From assembly GCA_005406025.1 (NCBI GenBank), contig BGZK01000003.1, positions 496,001 to 560,000 of the forward strand: a stretch of 64,000 nt of DNA. Reading direction: 5' to 3'. Below, piece by piece: positions 24,616-35,179 of this stretch (its first letter is position 1; each line of letters begins with the position of its first letter). The translations under genes were made by a program, and so were the position numbers. The stretch is from Eumeta japonica (taxonomy: Eukaryota > Arthropoda > Insecta > Lepidoptera > Psychidae). The notes below the pieces were generated by a model. It was not told the DNA's origin, did no database searches, and saw only the letters and a list, made by a program, of their open reading frames with translations.

Positions 24616-25419
24616 AAATGAACTGGAAGGTACCACCGGGTTCGGTCATGTTCACGGACGAATCGACCGCTGAGTTTCTAACTAAAATCACATCAAATCA
24701 CCCGCTCCGTTCTTCGCAGAGCACGAGCATCGATCCCGCGTGTTGTCATCGAGTTGATGACTGTTTTTAGCAGTTTCCAATTCGCACTACCTTAGCGTGA
24801 ACGGTTTAGTCAAGGTCCCCTCATGTTAAATAAAAAAAAAGTAATCGTTATGGGGTATAAATTCATTTGTTCAGCATTTCTATAAATAAAACATGACACA
24901 AAATCCGATGTTCTTTTTAAACGATATTCTTAAAATTAAGTTTATTTCGAGATGACAGCATTGAATTGGTTCGTATTTTTTTAGAGGCTGCCCTAAAACA
25001 ACGTGACTCGCATTTGAATGCCTACAGTAGTGTCTTTTCGACCGAACGACATAATATCTGAGTTTCATCATAGTCAATAGACAGTGCGGCGCGCGGAACA
25101 CGAAAATAGTTTCGGTGTATTTTTCCTTCATAAGGCGGTCCTCTCGCCCTCAAATATCGCGGGCTCTTTTACGAAACACTTTCAATAAGGACGGGCCTCG
25201 GAAACTTTCGTAAAATTTCGTATTCCGACCACCATTTGCCTTATATTATGCGGAAACCTCCATAGCGTCCTTCTTCAACTTTCATTTACTTAGGTTCCTC
25301 TCGCAAACACCGATTTGAATATATTTACCTCTCTCGCAGTAAATTCCCGTAAAATTGCTGCCTACGAAATTAATGTAAAACATTTGCAAATTGGATTATG
25401 TAAACTATGTAGAAATACT
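24616..25419. other. Non-coding stretch, moderately CpG-containing
   Basis: 24,640-24,800 and 25,080-25,330 have intermediate composition without ORFs that look coding. No repeat is recognised. Confidence 0.4.
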
Positions 25420-25585
25420 AAACGCTCCCGAGGAACGTCAGCCGAGGAGTAATCCACGCGACGACTCGCCTCTCTTTGCGGACTTAACGGCCGCGTACTG
25501 TGCGCGCAGCGGCGGCGGTGCGGGCTCGGCGCCGATCGCTGGCACTCGTTATAGCCAAAAGTGACGACTTCAGGTGACGGCGAAA
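25420..25585. promoter_or_regulatory. CpG-rich island
   Basis: The dense block 25,480-25,545 (GCGCGCAGCGGCGGCGGTGC) lies between AT-rich flanks and has no ORF. Regulatory candidate. Confidence 0.35.
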
Positions 25586-26056
25586 GGATTAAATCTCATT
25601 GGTGTTGTTTATTTAATCTAGTGTTGGCCTTTAAATACATATGGGAAGTAAACTGATATTGAACAGCTCAACATGTAAACAAATTAACGACTTTTCATTA
25701 AAAAACCGTTTGGTTAAAAAGCGTTGTTTCGATTATATTAAATATATATCAATTCCCGCTTTGTTATAGCAAAGCGCGAATTCTGTTCTGGAAATGACCG
25801 ATATTTCACCTCTTCATTGTTAGCTATACTAATGAGTGTGGTTTGATGGTCGCTTAAAGCTAGTATTAAAGTTTTTGTCGAATCGAATTAAGTGTATTAA
25901 TCTTGTGATATTATACATCTAAGTATTATATGTTAGGTTTTTTAATCATCCCACTATTGAGGCAAACCCTCCCATAATCTTTTTGTTTCGAATCGGCTCA
26001 GACCTTAAGCTCTCCGCGTTGGTTCAGTGCGGAATGGGGGCTTTATTATTGGATTA
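25586..26056. other. AT-rich non-coding stretch
   Basis: No feature supported. Confidence 0.4.
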
Positions 26057-26410
26057 CTAGCTTCTGTCCACGACTTGCCCGCAAGAATAGACATATCAAG
26101 TAAAAATTAATATATAAAATATTAAGGGTCTACGGTCCCTTGGAGCTGTAAAAAAAAAATTGAGCTTCTATGTCAACTCGATTAAAAGATACGGTTATCT
26201 AGTATCTTATTTTGATATTTTCAAAGTTACCTATTAAAAGTTTTTGAATACATCCAATTAACATATCTTGAATCTTAAAAAAGCAAAAATTCTTAAATCG
26301 TTAATTTGTAGATATTTAAAAAAATTTACTACGAAATGATAATCGCTGTTGCAGTATCGACGGAAATGATACCGATCTTTGAGAGAAAAAATTTTAACTT
26401 CCCGCTTTGT
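26057..26410 (+). mobile_element. Helitron-like (LEP1-type) element
   Basis: It starts CTAGCTTCTGTCCACGACTT and GCCCGCAAGAATAGA, a diverged form of the LEP1 terminus CTAGCTNYTGCCCGCGACTTCGTCCGC. The following AT-rich body includes GGTCCCTTGGAGCTG and an A-run before TTGAGCTTCTATGTC, both familiar from lepidopteran non-autonomous repeats. The 3' end cannot be fixed, so the right border is approximate. Confidence 0.5.
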
Positions 26411-26796
26411 AAATTTTTATTTTGAAAATTACAAAAATAAAGAAAATAACCAATAAAAATCTCGAACATATATAACTTTGAACAGACTTCAGGACAGACA
26501 TCTTGCCAGTATGGGCATCGAAAACAAGCAAAAATTTTTGAGACTTGATAGATTAAATATTTACATAAATGGGTTTGTTCGTGGGTGGCTGGAAAATTCG
26601 CGGCCTGAGGTACTTACCGGTGACTCATTACTGTGTTATGGGCTAGCAATTATTGTGACACTTATTATAAATATTACGCCATTTGCAACTTACTGTTAAT
26701 GTCATGTTTGTTGTTGGATAAAAAACATCGACGTCTTTAGAAAATTCTTTCAACTTTGAGCATTCTGCGGTAATAAAATATTTAAAAAGAAAATAA
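26411..26796. other. AT-rich sequence upstream of the mariner remnant
   Basis: It may contain the old 5' end of the mariner, but I could not find a terminal inverted repeat. The 73-codon frame at 26,478-26,699 shows no similarity to mariner transposase. Confidence 0.35.
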
Positions 26797-27321
26797 CACA
26801 CTTAAAGAAATTTTTGAAGATATATCATCAGTTCTTCAGGAATCTGGAACTTCGTACACCATGGTTAAAAAATGGGCGTGCCTTTTCCAACGAGGGCGAA
26901 AGACTTGCGAAGATAACTTCGGCCCGGGCCGCCCTGTGACGGCAGGGACTCCAGAAAACATTAAAAAAGTCGAGAAATTAGTACTAGCTGACCGAAGTAT
27001 TCCGAACGACGGAAAAAATTAAGACGCGGAGTGTTGTTTTTGTTGGACAATGCATCTGTTTACTCATCCTTTGTTGCGAGACACGCCTTGAAGCATACGG
27101 GTTTCAGTGAAATCGATCAACCACTTCAATCCAGACCTGGCTCCTAGTGACCAGAATTGAATTACGGGACCAGAGATTTGCTGATTATAATGAAATGCAA
27201 GCTGCTGTAAACAGCCATTTTTACGAAAAAGAAAAAGAATATTTTTTTCAATGGTATCAAAGCGTTGTATGATAGATGTGACAAATGTATTGCTTTAGAG
27301 GGGGGCTATGTCAAGAAATAA
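26797..27321 (+). mobile_element. Internally deleted mariner transposase remnant
   Basis: The first part (to about 27,018) encodes a mariner DNA-binding region: an HTH-like segment, then KKWACLFQRGRKTCEDNFGP, GRPV and TPENIKKVEKLVLADRS, matching the 'VAKW..LF..GR...ED.PRPGRP...TPENI.KV..MVL.DR' pattern of mariner-like elements. The sequence then jumps to the C-terminal part: LLDNASVYSSFVARHALKH (second catalytic Asp in the LLDNA block), a shifted-frame HFNPDLAPSD block (equivalent of YSPDLAPSD, third Asp), and a tail ending IKALYDRCDKCIALEGGYVK with stop at 27,319-27,321. The segment with the first catalytic Asp is missing, and frameshifts and stops break the rest, so it is dead. Confidence 0.8.
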
Positions 27322-27424
27322 ATTTTTAAATTCACATATTTATTTAACACCCTTAGTCCGCGGACTTTCCAGTCTTCCCTCGTACAAAATCCTCAAGGCG
27401 CGAGACCTACTCGCATTTTTTAGG

Positions 27425-27735
27425 TTTTTAAGATTCCATACATTCGATTAATGAAAACGATACCCTTTAGGTCGAATCACTTCTGTGTCTCTTTGTCCGT
27501 CTGTCATAGCCAATTTATTTTGAATCTACTAGACCAATTTTTACAGGAAGTTTTGAAATTTTAAGAAAACCTGTAAGAATTCTATAATCTTTAAGTAACA
27601 TGGCAAATCTTTCAATATTGCGGGTAAAAATTTACATTTGCTCTTCATTTAATTATCACATAAAAATTTTGGTCAAATTAAAAAAATGTGATGTATTATA
27701 TTTTCATTGTACGGAACCCTTTCGTGTGCGGTGAT
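27425..27735 (-). repeat. Remnant of the lepidopteran 'gtacggaaccc' repeat
   Basis: The TTGTACGGAACCCTTTCGTG block (27,707-27,727), preceded by TCTTTGTCCGTCTGTCATAG (27,489) and an AT-rich body, matches a very abundant lepidopteran element whose copies carry TTAGGGTTCCGTAC at one end and a CTGTCTGTCTGT tract inside. Diverged and non-coding. Confidence 0.45.
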
Positions 27736-27743
27736 AGATACGG

Positions 27744-27770
27744 TACGTGCGCGTGTACGTATGCGTGCGC
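27744..27770. other. 27-base strictly alternating pyrimidine-purine run
   Basis: From TACGTGCGCG to ATGCGTGCGC every step alternates pyrimidine and purine, the pattern that favours Z-DNA. More GC/GT alternation follows to about 27,830 (GCGTGCGCGCAC). Structure is inferred from sequence only. Confidence 0.6.
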
Positions 27771-27830
27771 TTGCAACTGCGTGCGCGCACTCGGCTGCAC
27801 GTGCGTCGTTTGTATGCGCGTCGCGAATTA

Positions 27831-28779
27831 TAAATTAATTGGTTGACAATATAACCGAATCAAATATTGTACTAGACAATTATTTAGTATTGCTATGTAA
27901 TTTCATTTATTTGAATTTCATACGAAGTTGAACACGTCACTTAAGTAATCTATTTGATTGGGTTACAATTTTTATGGACTACTACATATGATTGATAGAT
28001 AGATATATTGTTGTGATTTCAACAATGACTGATGTGATACTACAGATAGATACGACAGCAATGATCTGTTAATTACTAGAAATAGTTGAATTACTTATTA
28101 ACTGTTTATTTCAACAATTTTTTTGCACACCATCGCCGCATTCGTACTTGCATTGCAATGAAACTTGCCAAATCTGACGACTTCTTAAAAATATCTGAAG
28201 CTAATAAACTAGATTGGACAGTGCTGAATCGGCGCTGCGCTTCATAGTTTGAGTCGGTGTCCCGGCGAACTCACTTGAACTTTTCCGCTCATATGTACCC
28301 ATATGATATATTTCGACTGCTTGATAGGCGCAGTTGATAGTGACCCTACTTGCTGCGCTGGAGGCGTAGGTTTTGCGTAGGCAAGGCAAAGCCTCTTTCT
28401 CGCACAAGGCAAAAATGCCTTTAGTCTGGATGTTTCTTTATATGTATATATTTACATGTATGTATGTATTATATAACAACTATTTGAAACCCATACTACA
28501 AGCCTCGTTGTTTAGTTTGGGACCAAATGGTGCTGTGTAGTCGTTAAGATATTATTATTATTATATTATAATTAAGTATTTAGTTCGCCTTTTTATCGAT
28601 GGAAGCACTCTAATTAGTTCACATATGCAAGTCTGACGAAATATATATGGTCCTTATTCCGCGCACGTTATGAGTATTATGTACAAGCAACTATATTTCA
28701 TTTTGTATTTTTTTTTCTCTAATTATTTCTTTTCCGAGATTTTAATCGCACATAGATAAAATATGATTCAATCGACGAC
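27831..28779. other. AT-rich non-coding stretch with small GC patch
   Basis: 28,210-28,400 is moderately GC-rich with a 68-codon minus-strand frame of no evident coding quality. TATG/TGTA-type simple sequence lies at 28,438-28,470. Confidence 0.4.
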
Positions 28780-28808
28780 GTTAAAAGAAAATCATCGGGC
28801 GGCGGAAA

Positions 28809-28847
28809 CGTTCTTTACAAAGCGCCGGGGCGTTCGTTACAAAGCGG
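28809..28847. promoter_or_regulatory. Direct repeat with two Sox/TCF-like ACAAAG sites
   Basis: CGTTCTTTACAAAGCG and CGTTCGTTACAAAGCG (15 of 16 identical) are spaced 22 bases start to start inside the CpG island. Each carries an ACAAAG core suited to an HMG-box factor. It lies about 65 bases upstream of the candidate TATA box. Confidence 0.4.
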
Positions 28848-28894
28848 GCCGGAGAGGGCGGAAAAAGGAGCGTCAATCTGATAAAGAGCATCGA

Positions 28895-28983
28895 GTTTGT
28901 TTACTACGGGTATAAAATGACCTTAATTTCGCGATAACACTCAGCAGAATTCTCGGAAAGGACGTAAATTGTTCCATGTAAGT
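28895..28983 (+). promoter_or_regulatory. Candidate TATA/initiator promoter with short first exon and donor
   Basis: TATAAAA starts at 28,911 and an arthropod-type initiator TCAG at 28,941-28,944 puts the A 32 bases downstream, the canonical TATA-to-start distance. A forkhead consensus (TTGTTTAC, ending 28,903) and a GATA-type TGATAAAG lie just upstream. Thirty-five bases after the predicted start comes GTAAGT (28,978), a strong splice donor, giving a possible tiny non-coding first exon. The element sits in a CpG-rich island. Each motif is common, but their arrangement is right. Promoter function is inferred. Confidence 0.4.
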
Positions 28984-29038
28984 CAAAAACGCTTCATCGT
29001 CGGCGGGCGCTCCGCTGGAGAATTTACATTCTGGGTCA

Positions 29039-29062
29039 GCCGCCGCCGCCGCCGCCGCCGCC
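29039..29062. repeat. (GCC)n microsatellite
   Basis: Eight uninterrupted GCC units, continuing into CCGCGCGCTGCGCCGCGCCG. No ORF uses it as a polyalanine or polyproline tract. It lies within the CpG island 28,780-29,110. Confidence 0.85.
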
Positions 29063-29439
29063 CGCGCGCTGCGCCGCGCCGCCGGTGTAAATCATTGTAA
29101 TTTCATTTTACCCCCTACTACCATTGTACGCACAAGCCGCGTTCACTCCGCGTGCGTGTACATATTTAAACACTGCGACTGCCGTTACTGGAGGAAGCTA
29201 CGCGCACAATAGTAACAGCAGTTTCGGAATCGATAAGCAAAATACTAAGTAAACACAAAAAATATATATTTTGAATATGTATTTAACTATTTATAATCCT
29301 TAATAACTTCTTTTTTACGAAATGTGATTTATTTCTAATTTACATTCTCCATAGCAATATAATTCTTAAAGAGAAAAAATCTGATGCATATCCTCACAGT
29401 CTCATATAATAAAATGTATACTTTCGATGTCATCATCTC

Positions 29440-29720
29440 TATAATTATAATTAAGTACTATCGATGATTTTCTTCTGTATCGACGCAATGGCATTATTGA
29501 TTTGGACGAAGCCGCAGAAGGCGGATCGCGTTCGATGTTTAACATCCCTCGTTTATTTACATATGTGCAGAGAATTACTTCCAAAATGGTTACCTAAGAG
29601 CTGTAATTCAGCCGCCGAGACGCTAAAGCGACGAAATCGTAGCTCGGCCGAGGAAAAAACGCGCGGGAGCACGCGCAATGAAGTGTACGGCCCGACGCGA
29701 CGACGGCATAAAAAATGTCT
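29440..29720. promoter_or_regulatory. GC-richer island with overlapping frames
   Basis: A plus-strand frame (29,464-29,790, 108 codons) covers this CpG-containing block, but its peptide is of mixed composition, has no recognisable domain and runs into AT-rich sequence. I favour regulatory sequence over coding. AT-rich DNA follows to 30,081. Confidence 0.3.
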
Positions 29721-30081
29721 ACTTATTACCTATTCTTCCCCGTGTGTTACAGTCCTCATATTGCAGTATTTTGCCGCGAGAGAAAAATAATGTTGAACAA
29801 TTTTCGACTACTTTTTCCCTCTTCTTGTTGTATTCTTTGTTTGCAGTGGGCTTCTCCTTTTGCTCATCATTCCGTAGAAAATTGTTTTGCATATGTATTA
29901 TAAGATAAATCAAGTTTCAATATTGACAGGTATTGTAGAACATCGATTGAGTTTTTAATTAAATGCTAACGGTTGTTAACGGTTGCGAAATTTAATCATT
30001 TGCATAATTTACTTGTCTTATATTGTTATAATTATAGTCTTTTTATTATCAATTTTTTTGAAAGTAATTATATTTCACTAA

Positions 30082-30125
30082 CACAAAAACATTAGAATAA
30101 AATATTAATATTCTAATATTTTGTG
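30082..30125. repeat. Hairpin with 16-bp AT-rich stem
   Basis: CACAAAAACATTAGAAT pairs with ATTCTAATATTTTGTG (one bulge) across an 11-base AT loop. Confidence 0.5.
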
Positions 30126-30159
30126 AATAACAGTTAGTCCGAGCTCTCAGACATTTAAT

Positions 30160-30480
30160 CCCTTTTGTTCTCATCCAACGATTTTACGCTCATTTTATTT
30201 AGATCAGCACCGGGAAGGCTTCGCGGCGGGGCGAGTGACAGATTAAGTTAGATGTGATTGAAGAGATCGGGTCAAAAATCTGAGATTGTGAACTCTTCGA
30301 GTCAATTAGGCCCCGGGGCGGAGTGGAGTGCCGTTTAATTTTATCGCCCTTCGCGTCGATCTTCATTGAGTCGTTTTATGGCATCGGCTCTTCGATTAAA
30401 ATTTAATTTACACGCCTCCTTTCTCCCCGCCCCGACCGCGGCAAAAGGCGGTTGGTGCATATCTTAAGCAATCGTTATCG
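30160..30480. promoter_or_regulatory. GC-rich island, likely enhancer
   Basis: GC-rich blocks (30,205-30,235; 30,310-30,335; 30,425-30,455) alternate with TTTAATTTTAT and AAATTTAATTTA homeodomain-type motifs. This mosaic looks like insect developmental enhancers. No ORF. Confidence 0.4.
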
Positions 30481-31107
30481 GTCACAAATATTTTCTCCGT
30501 ATTATTGTGAACTAGAGTAATTTATTTAAGTGGTTTCAAAGTAACGTGCGAAACACGGGCCGTTTATTACTTAATTCGTAATATATCTTCACAAATATGA
30601 TCTATCTTACAGTTTTGTGAGCTTCAATCACTTTCTTAGGACTGAAATATTTATTGCTCCAATGGCTAATGATCCGCTCCCAACCAACGACGTTTGTGAC
30701 TTTTACCAAATCGACATCTACATAATCGCGCATAGCGCCTTTCGTGGTGGCCGCTCTATAGCTTTTTGTTACTCTAACTTTTTCTTCTTTGCAGTAATTT
30801 ATAACTTTTTTTTCTGTTTACAGTAATCTCCCTGTTCCGTACCATTTTGATTTGATATTCTGAGAACTAGTAAGAAGCAGCTGCAGAATTCTTCATATCA
30901 TACGTTCTTCGCAGAGTAATTCTATGGCCAGCTTTTGGTTTCCATAGCCTTTATTTATTTAATTGGAATTATGCGTAGATTCTTTAGACAGTAGAAAGCA
31001 AATTAATATTGTTCATGGTTATATTAAATAAACGTTAATTACAAAAACTATGGAAAAACGGGTTCGAGGTGAAATTTAATTTAAAAATCTTTATTTTTTA
31101 TATGATT
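30481..31107. other. AT-rich non-coding stretch
   Basis: Two pyrimidine-rich acceptor-like tracts ending in CAG (about 30,794 and 30,824) are followed by TAA in a short frame. No donor is close, so no exon is called. Confidence 0.4.
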
Positions 31108-31376
31108 ACTAGTGACCTGCCTCGGCTCGCACAGGGAGCATTAATCATCTATAAATCTAATTTTGTATTAAATTGTAGGTAAATTAGGACACTAAATTTC
31201 CAAATGGTCAGAAAAATATTTTCTGTTGGTCCGGTAACTATCAAACATCACCCGATAGGCTAATCCCGATTGCCCGAAAAATTCATTAAAATTGATCCAG
31301 ATTCTTTGGAGTCCATAAAGAACGTACACACGTATTCACATGTATACATGCATTTCTATATATATATATGATAAGT
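31108..31376 (+). mobile_element. Non-autonomous Helitron-like element
   Basis: It begins CTAGTGACCTGCCTCGGCTC followed by GCACAGGGAGCA, matching the lepidopteran terminus CTAGCTGACCCGCCCCGGCTTCGCACGGG. It runs through AAAATTGATCCAGATTCTTTGGAG (the usual 'TGATCCAGTAGTTTCGGAG' block, 31,289 onward) to an AT-rich end with a TATATATATATG stretch. Its proportions fit a full-length small copy. No coding sequence. Confidence 0.6.
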
Positions 31377-33224
31377 TTTTAATCCTACATATTCTTATTT
31401 GAACGCATAGTTTTATAATGTGAAAAAGTCCAGGTTATTAAAACGGAAAAAGTTTTATTTACAATATGCAACAATGAATTCGGGTAAATAAATATTATTT
31501 TTTTACTAAGAAATAAGATTAAAAATATTTGGAAAATCCAAAAGTGCACGACTCATAATGTTCATTCGTTTTTTGTTAATAACTATTAAACGACACAAAT
31601 CAAGTTAACCATTTTCAATACCAATCTCCGGACAGTGGATCTCAAGCTATTAAAAAAAAATGGATCAAATTAGTGAATTTTTACGCTCGCTATCGTGTCC
31701 GGAACGAAAAAGTGTTGATTGACAGGAAATTTCTTTTGACTATTTTGATAGTTTTTCTAATTGTATTATGTTAAATCGATTTGAACCAGTGATAGAATTA
31801 ATCTTCATTAAATTATCTATCAAATAGTGCACAGGTTAATAAAATTACATGAATTATTAATCGTGTTATTGATGAAAAAAGTTACGAAATTGAGGAAAAA
31901 AAATTATTCGTTCGTAGAGCACTTCTTAATGCTTCGCATTATGAGTCGTGCAATTAAATCGTGCCAAAAAAGCTGTATTAATTATGTGTGTAATCTAAAA
32001 TTGTGTTTGGTATTAATCAATTTTTGTATTTGTTGCAGGTACCTACGCTCACCTACCGGTCTGATGACTCACTCTTCTGTTGCTCACTGTCAAAGAATGT
32101 AAAAAAAATGCATACAAGACGATATGAGCTTGTGGTAACTTCGTTTTTATTTCATTATACTTCGTACAAATATACCTAGACGTCGTTTTTGTATATAATC
32201 GGCTTTTAATTATACAGTTGTATGATTTTGTAATAGAAATTATTTTTTTCTCAGTAATAGGCTACGTTAATTAGTTAAAAGTCGATATGTGGGAGGTAAT
32301 CGAATCTTGTATCATTAAGCCTTATATTTATTCGTACGTACTATTTAAAAAATATCGAATCAAAAAAATAATGGTTGGAAAAATGATTTTTTAAAATACA
32401 ATATTCCTTAAATTATTCGGCGTTTTGATTTTGCAAAGTAGTCGTTACACATTTTATTTTCCACGATAATATGACTAGGAACTTGTGACGGTGATACTCC
32501 GACAGTAAAATTTTAAGACACATCTGTGTATCTCAATAGTAAATTTTATAAAAATAAGAAAAAGCCTCCAAAACCTATTTATGTAATTGTTTAAACAAAC
32601 TCCAATAACGACTAAGTAATTGTCTGCGAATTGGTTCCAGCTAAAGATAAATAAAACACAGTTGTCTCCTTAGAAGATATTTTTGACTCATATTTCACAT
32701 TAATATTTATAGGTTATATGTTCTCTTTTGCCTTCCTTTAACTGGAACTGACTTGCTTTTGAAGTTGTTTATTTTTATTTGAAGTTTAAAAAGTTTTAAA
32801 ACAATTATTAATAAAATTGGCCAGGTATTTCCTTTACTTTTATAATATAAAAGCTCTGTAATTTATGCAGATCACAATTTCATTCACTTCCATATTAAAT
32901 TAATTCATCCTATTTCTACTGTTACGGCTGAGTTCCGATGTGTTCCTGCTAAGGTTGTTGCATTGAAGTTATATAAACAAATTAACATGTGTAGGTAGAT
33001 TAATAAGAAATTTTAATTTTGTGTATACTAGATTTTACTAATAGTCATGGAAGAGTAGTTTCTGTCGACAAATCGCAGTGTTATCCCACAACTCAACCGT
33101 TAAGGAGTGCTGTGTCTTCCATCATCAGCACAGTAACTTGAACTGATGACTTTCAGAGACAAAAACTTGAATAACTGAAAAAAAGGGCTAAAACCACTTA
33201 TTATATGTGCCTATAATATTTGAA
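31377..33224. other. AT-rich non-coding stretch
   Basis: Contains the Pbx/Meis-type site at 31,716-31,725. A 91-codon plus-strand frame (31,827-32,102) crosses an acceptor-like GCAG at 32,038, but its first half is AT-rich noise. If the acceptor were used, a 20-codon terminal exon would result; this is weak. Confidence 0.4.
31716..31725 (+). promoter_or_regulatory. Perfect Pbx/Exd-Meis/Hth composite site
   Basis: TGATTGACAG is the textbook bipartite consensus for the Exd/Pbx-Hth/Meis dimer, cofactors of Hox proteins. A ten-base match in 64 kb is a weak signal alone, but inverted TGACAG sites also occur at 36,562-36,591. Confidence 0.3.
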
Positions 33225-33425
33225 GGCATCCTTCGATTTTCTTGAGATCCCATCATCAGATCGTGACTATTAGTCTATGGTACCATTTCGAGAGTTATAC
33301 TTTTTCAATCAAAAAGGAACTAAAATGGAAATCGGTCCACAATCAACGAAATTATCTCTGAACATACATAAAAAAACACAGACGCACATAGAACGTCCTC
33401 CTCTTTATTTGAAGTCGATTAAAGA
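33225..33425 (+). repeat. 3' tail of a common lepidopteran LINE-like repeat
   Basis: GAGATCCCATCATCAGATCG (33,245), the TATGGTACCATTTCGAGAG block, GAAATCGGTCCACAATCAACG and CATACATAAAAAAACACAGACG...CCTCCTCTTTATTTGAAGTCG follow, in order, the widespread tail with consensus 'ATCCCATCATCAGATCCTGACT...CATAAAAAAATACCGACGAATTGAGAACCTCCTCC'. A diverged copy, recognised from memory. Confidence 0.6.
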
Positions 33426-33429
33426 CGAT

Positions 33430-33670
33430 TCGTAAAAGCTGAAAAATTTAACGTGAAAAATTTTGCATTAGGCACGTTAATCGACGCCGCGTCTAGGTTT
33501 GGTAACGCAATTATATATCAATTAGCCCACAACGACCCCCGCCCGTTTGTATTCACGGTTACCCCGGATCCCATTAAGATTGATCGGTTAATTAATATTC
33601 TCGACACGGACAAGACGAAATTCCCCAATGATAAACTAATTATGTTCATCGTGTCACGACGAATCTAGTC
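33430..33670. promoter_or_regulatory. GC-richer island with homeodomain motifs and a short coding-like frame
   Basis: The block has several TAATTA/TTAATTA-type sites (AATTAG at 33,520, GGTTAATTAATATT at 33,587, ACTAATTATG at 33,636), consistent with a homeodomain-responsive enhancer. A plus-strand frame of about 70 codons ending at TAG (33,666-33,668) has fairly balanced codon use (segments such as LIDAASRFGNAI and FVFTVTPDPIK) but no ATG: the frame follows a TGA and starts from TTG. A spliced exon with acceptor at GCATTAG (about 33,471) cannot be excluded. I recognise no family. Confidence 0.35.
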
Positions 33671-34129
33671 TCTTACCGGCACTATCATGTATCACTTTGT
33701 TTGTTAATAATGTTTTTATTATATATTATTAAGTTAATTGCTCTATGGCTTCTCAGGTCGATAGTCTATATAATCGCTGTAAGTGGGTTGAGTAGATATA
33801 GAATTGAAATCGTGCATGTAGGTGTACTTTTTGTTTGTATGGTGATTTCTCATTTGAAGAGGACCAGGAAATTATTTAAATAATTACGCTATTTTAATAC
33901 TATATTAAGTGTAAAAATGTGTTTATTATGTTATTTTATTAACAAACATCCCGACAACAAATGCAAATATGAAAACGAAATTATTTTAGTAATTATTAAC
34001 TTTGCATACATGCGTGTTACAATGTCTAATTTTGCTTCGATTTTCGTTCACGTAATTATACAGAATTCTTATCGCCAAATCAGAGTCAAACTCTAATATC
34101 TATTCCAATCTTCATACTATTGACCTGAT
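33671..34129. other. AT-rich non-coding stretch
   Basis: No feature supported. Confidence 0.4.
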
Positions 34130-34210
34130 TTTCACTACAGGCGCGGATCTAATCGTGTTCCCAGCTGCCGTGATCCCATTCCTGGTCCTAATTCTGATTT
34201 CTGTAGTAAT
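34130..34210 (+). repeat. Short degenerate hexamer array
   Basis: Runs of TCC/TGAT/CCG-type six-base units (GATCCCATTCCTGGTCCTAA) resemble the array at 35.2 kb but have no Helitron-like terminus attached. Confidence 0.4.
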
Positions 34211-35179
34211 GCGTTTTATTTGTAACCTATTCTAGATTTCATTGTTTTTGAGATTTTGACGTTAACCTTTATCTTTCTTTAATTTGTATTTTTCACAATT
34301 TATTTTTCTCAGCTACCAAGAATATTGATCTAATCAAGCGTACTTCGTACCTCTAATGTGGCACATTCACCGAAATCTGTTCTATCGTTACCTATATCAT
34401 CCCGAACCCTTAACTAATTTGATAAGGGAGTAAATAAGTAATAACTTAAGCATTGAAATTACCAGAACTATACGAAATTGAAAAGAAGCGAAAATTTTCA
34501 TATTTCAGACAGACATTTCGATTTCAGTTACATACATAGGATATCGACATTTGGATATATTGGTCAACTGGTCAAAGATTTCTCCTGTTCAGTGTTAAAA
34601 GCGATCGGTTACGCGTGGTATTACCCAAGAAAATAAACTCGAGAGAATAATTCCTTCTCTCGACGGAAAATGAAATAGACACATCGGGTGTTTCTTTTTT
34701 TTTTTGCGGGCGGCCACTCGTGTAGTTAATAGGGAGTCCCGGCTCACGTAGCGGGTACGTGTGCGGCCGTGGGCAAGAATTATTCGGTTAGAATTGCATC
34801 TTTATCGGTGCTATCTCAATGGAACTATGTATTTAGATGTGCAAGTCGTAATGATTGTTTATATAATCGCTGTACTCATCTGAGGTGTATTGATTGCATA
34901 AACGGGCGCTTAGATATGCCCGACTGTTTTCATTATATATCTATTTTTAGAAACTTTGTAAACCACATCACTACGCTTAAACGTGCATACAAAAGTATTC
35001 ACGGTCACGTATGTCTCGCTTATGTGATCTTGAAACTTGGCATCAGTTTAAAATACGAGCGATTTGTCGATCGCGTTATTACGTGTTATACTATTATTAT
35101 TTGCTTTTTGTTTGCGTCCCCATGGTTATTACACGAATGCTTTCACCTTTCGTATCGCTCAATCTCGTTGTCACTTCTG
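34211..35179. other. Non-coding stretch
   Basis: Contains a GC-rich patch at 34,700-34,775 (GCGGGCGGCCACTCGTGTAG). The longest frame of the window (34,769-35,407, 212 codons) starts here, but its last third is read from the hexamer array and the rest has no recognisable domain, so it is not called a gene. Confidence 0.4.

Noticed and set aside
29464..29790. 108-codon plus-strand frame
   Set aside because: Mixed composition, no domain, overlapping frames of similar length in other phases and on the other strand; CpG-rich DNA often leaves such frames.
32015..32045. TTTGTATTTGTTGCAG|GTACCT as a recursive splice site
   Set aside because: The acceptor is fair but GTACCT is a poor donor, so no zero-length exon would be regenerated.
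31827..32102. 91-codon plus-strand frame with an acceptor at 32,038
   Set aside because: The first two thirds are AT-rich noise. A terminal exon of about 20 codons would be possible but has nothing else to support it.
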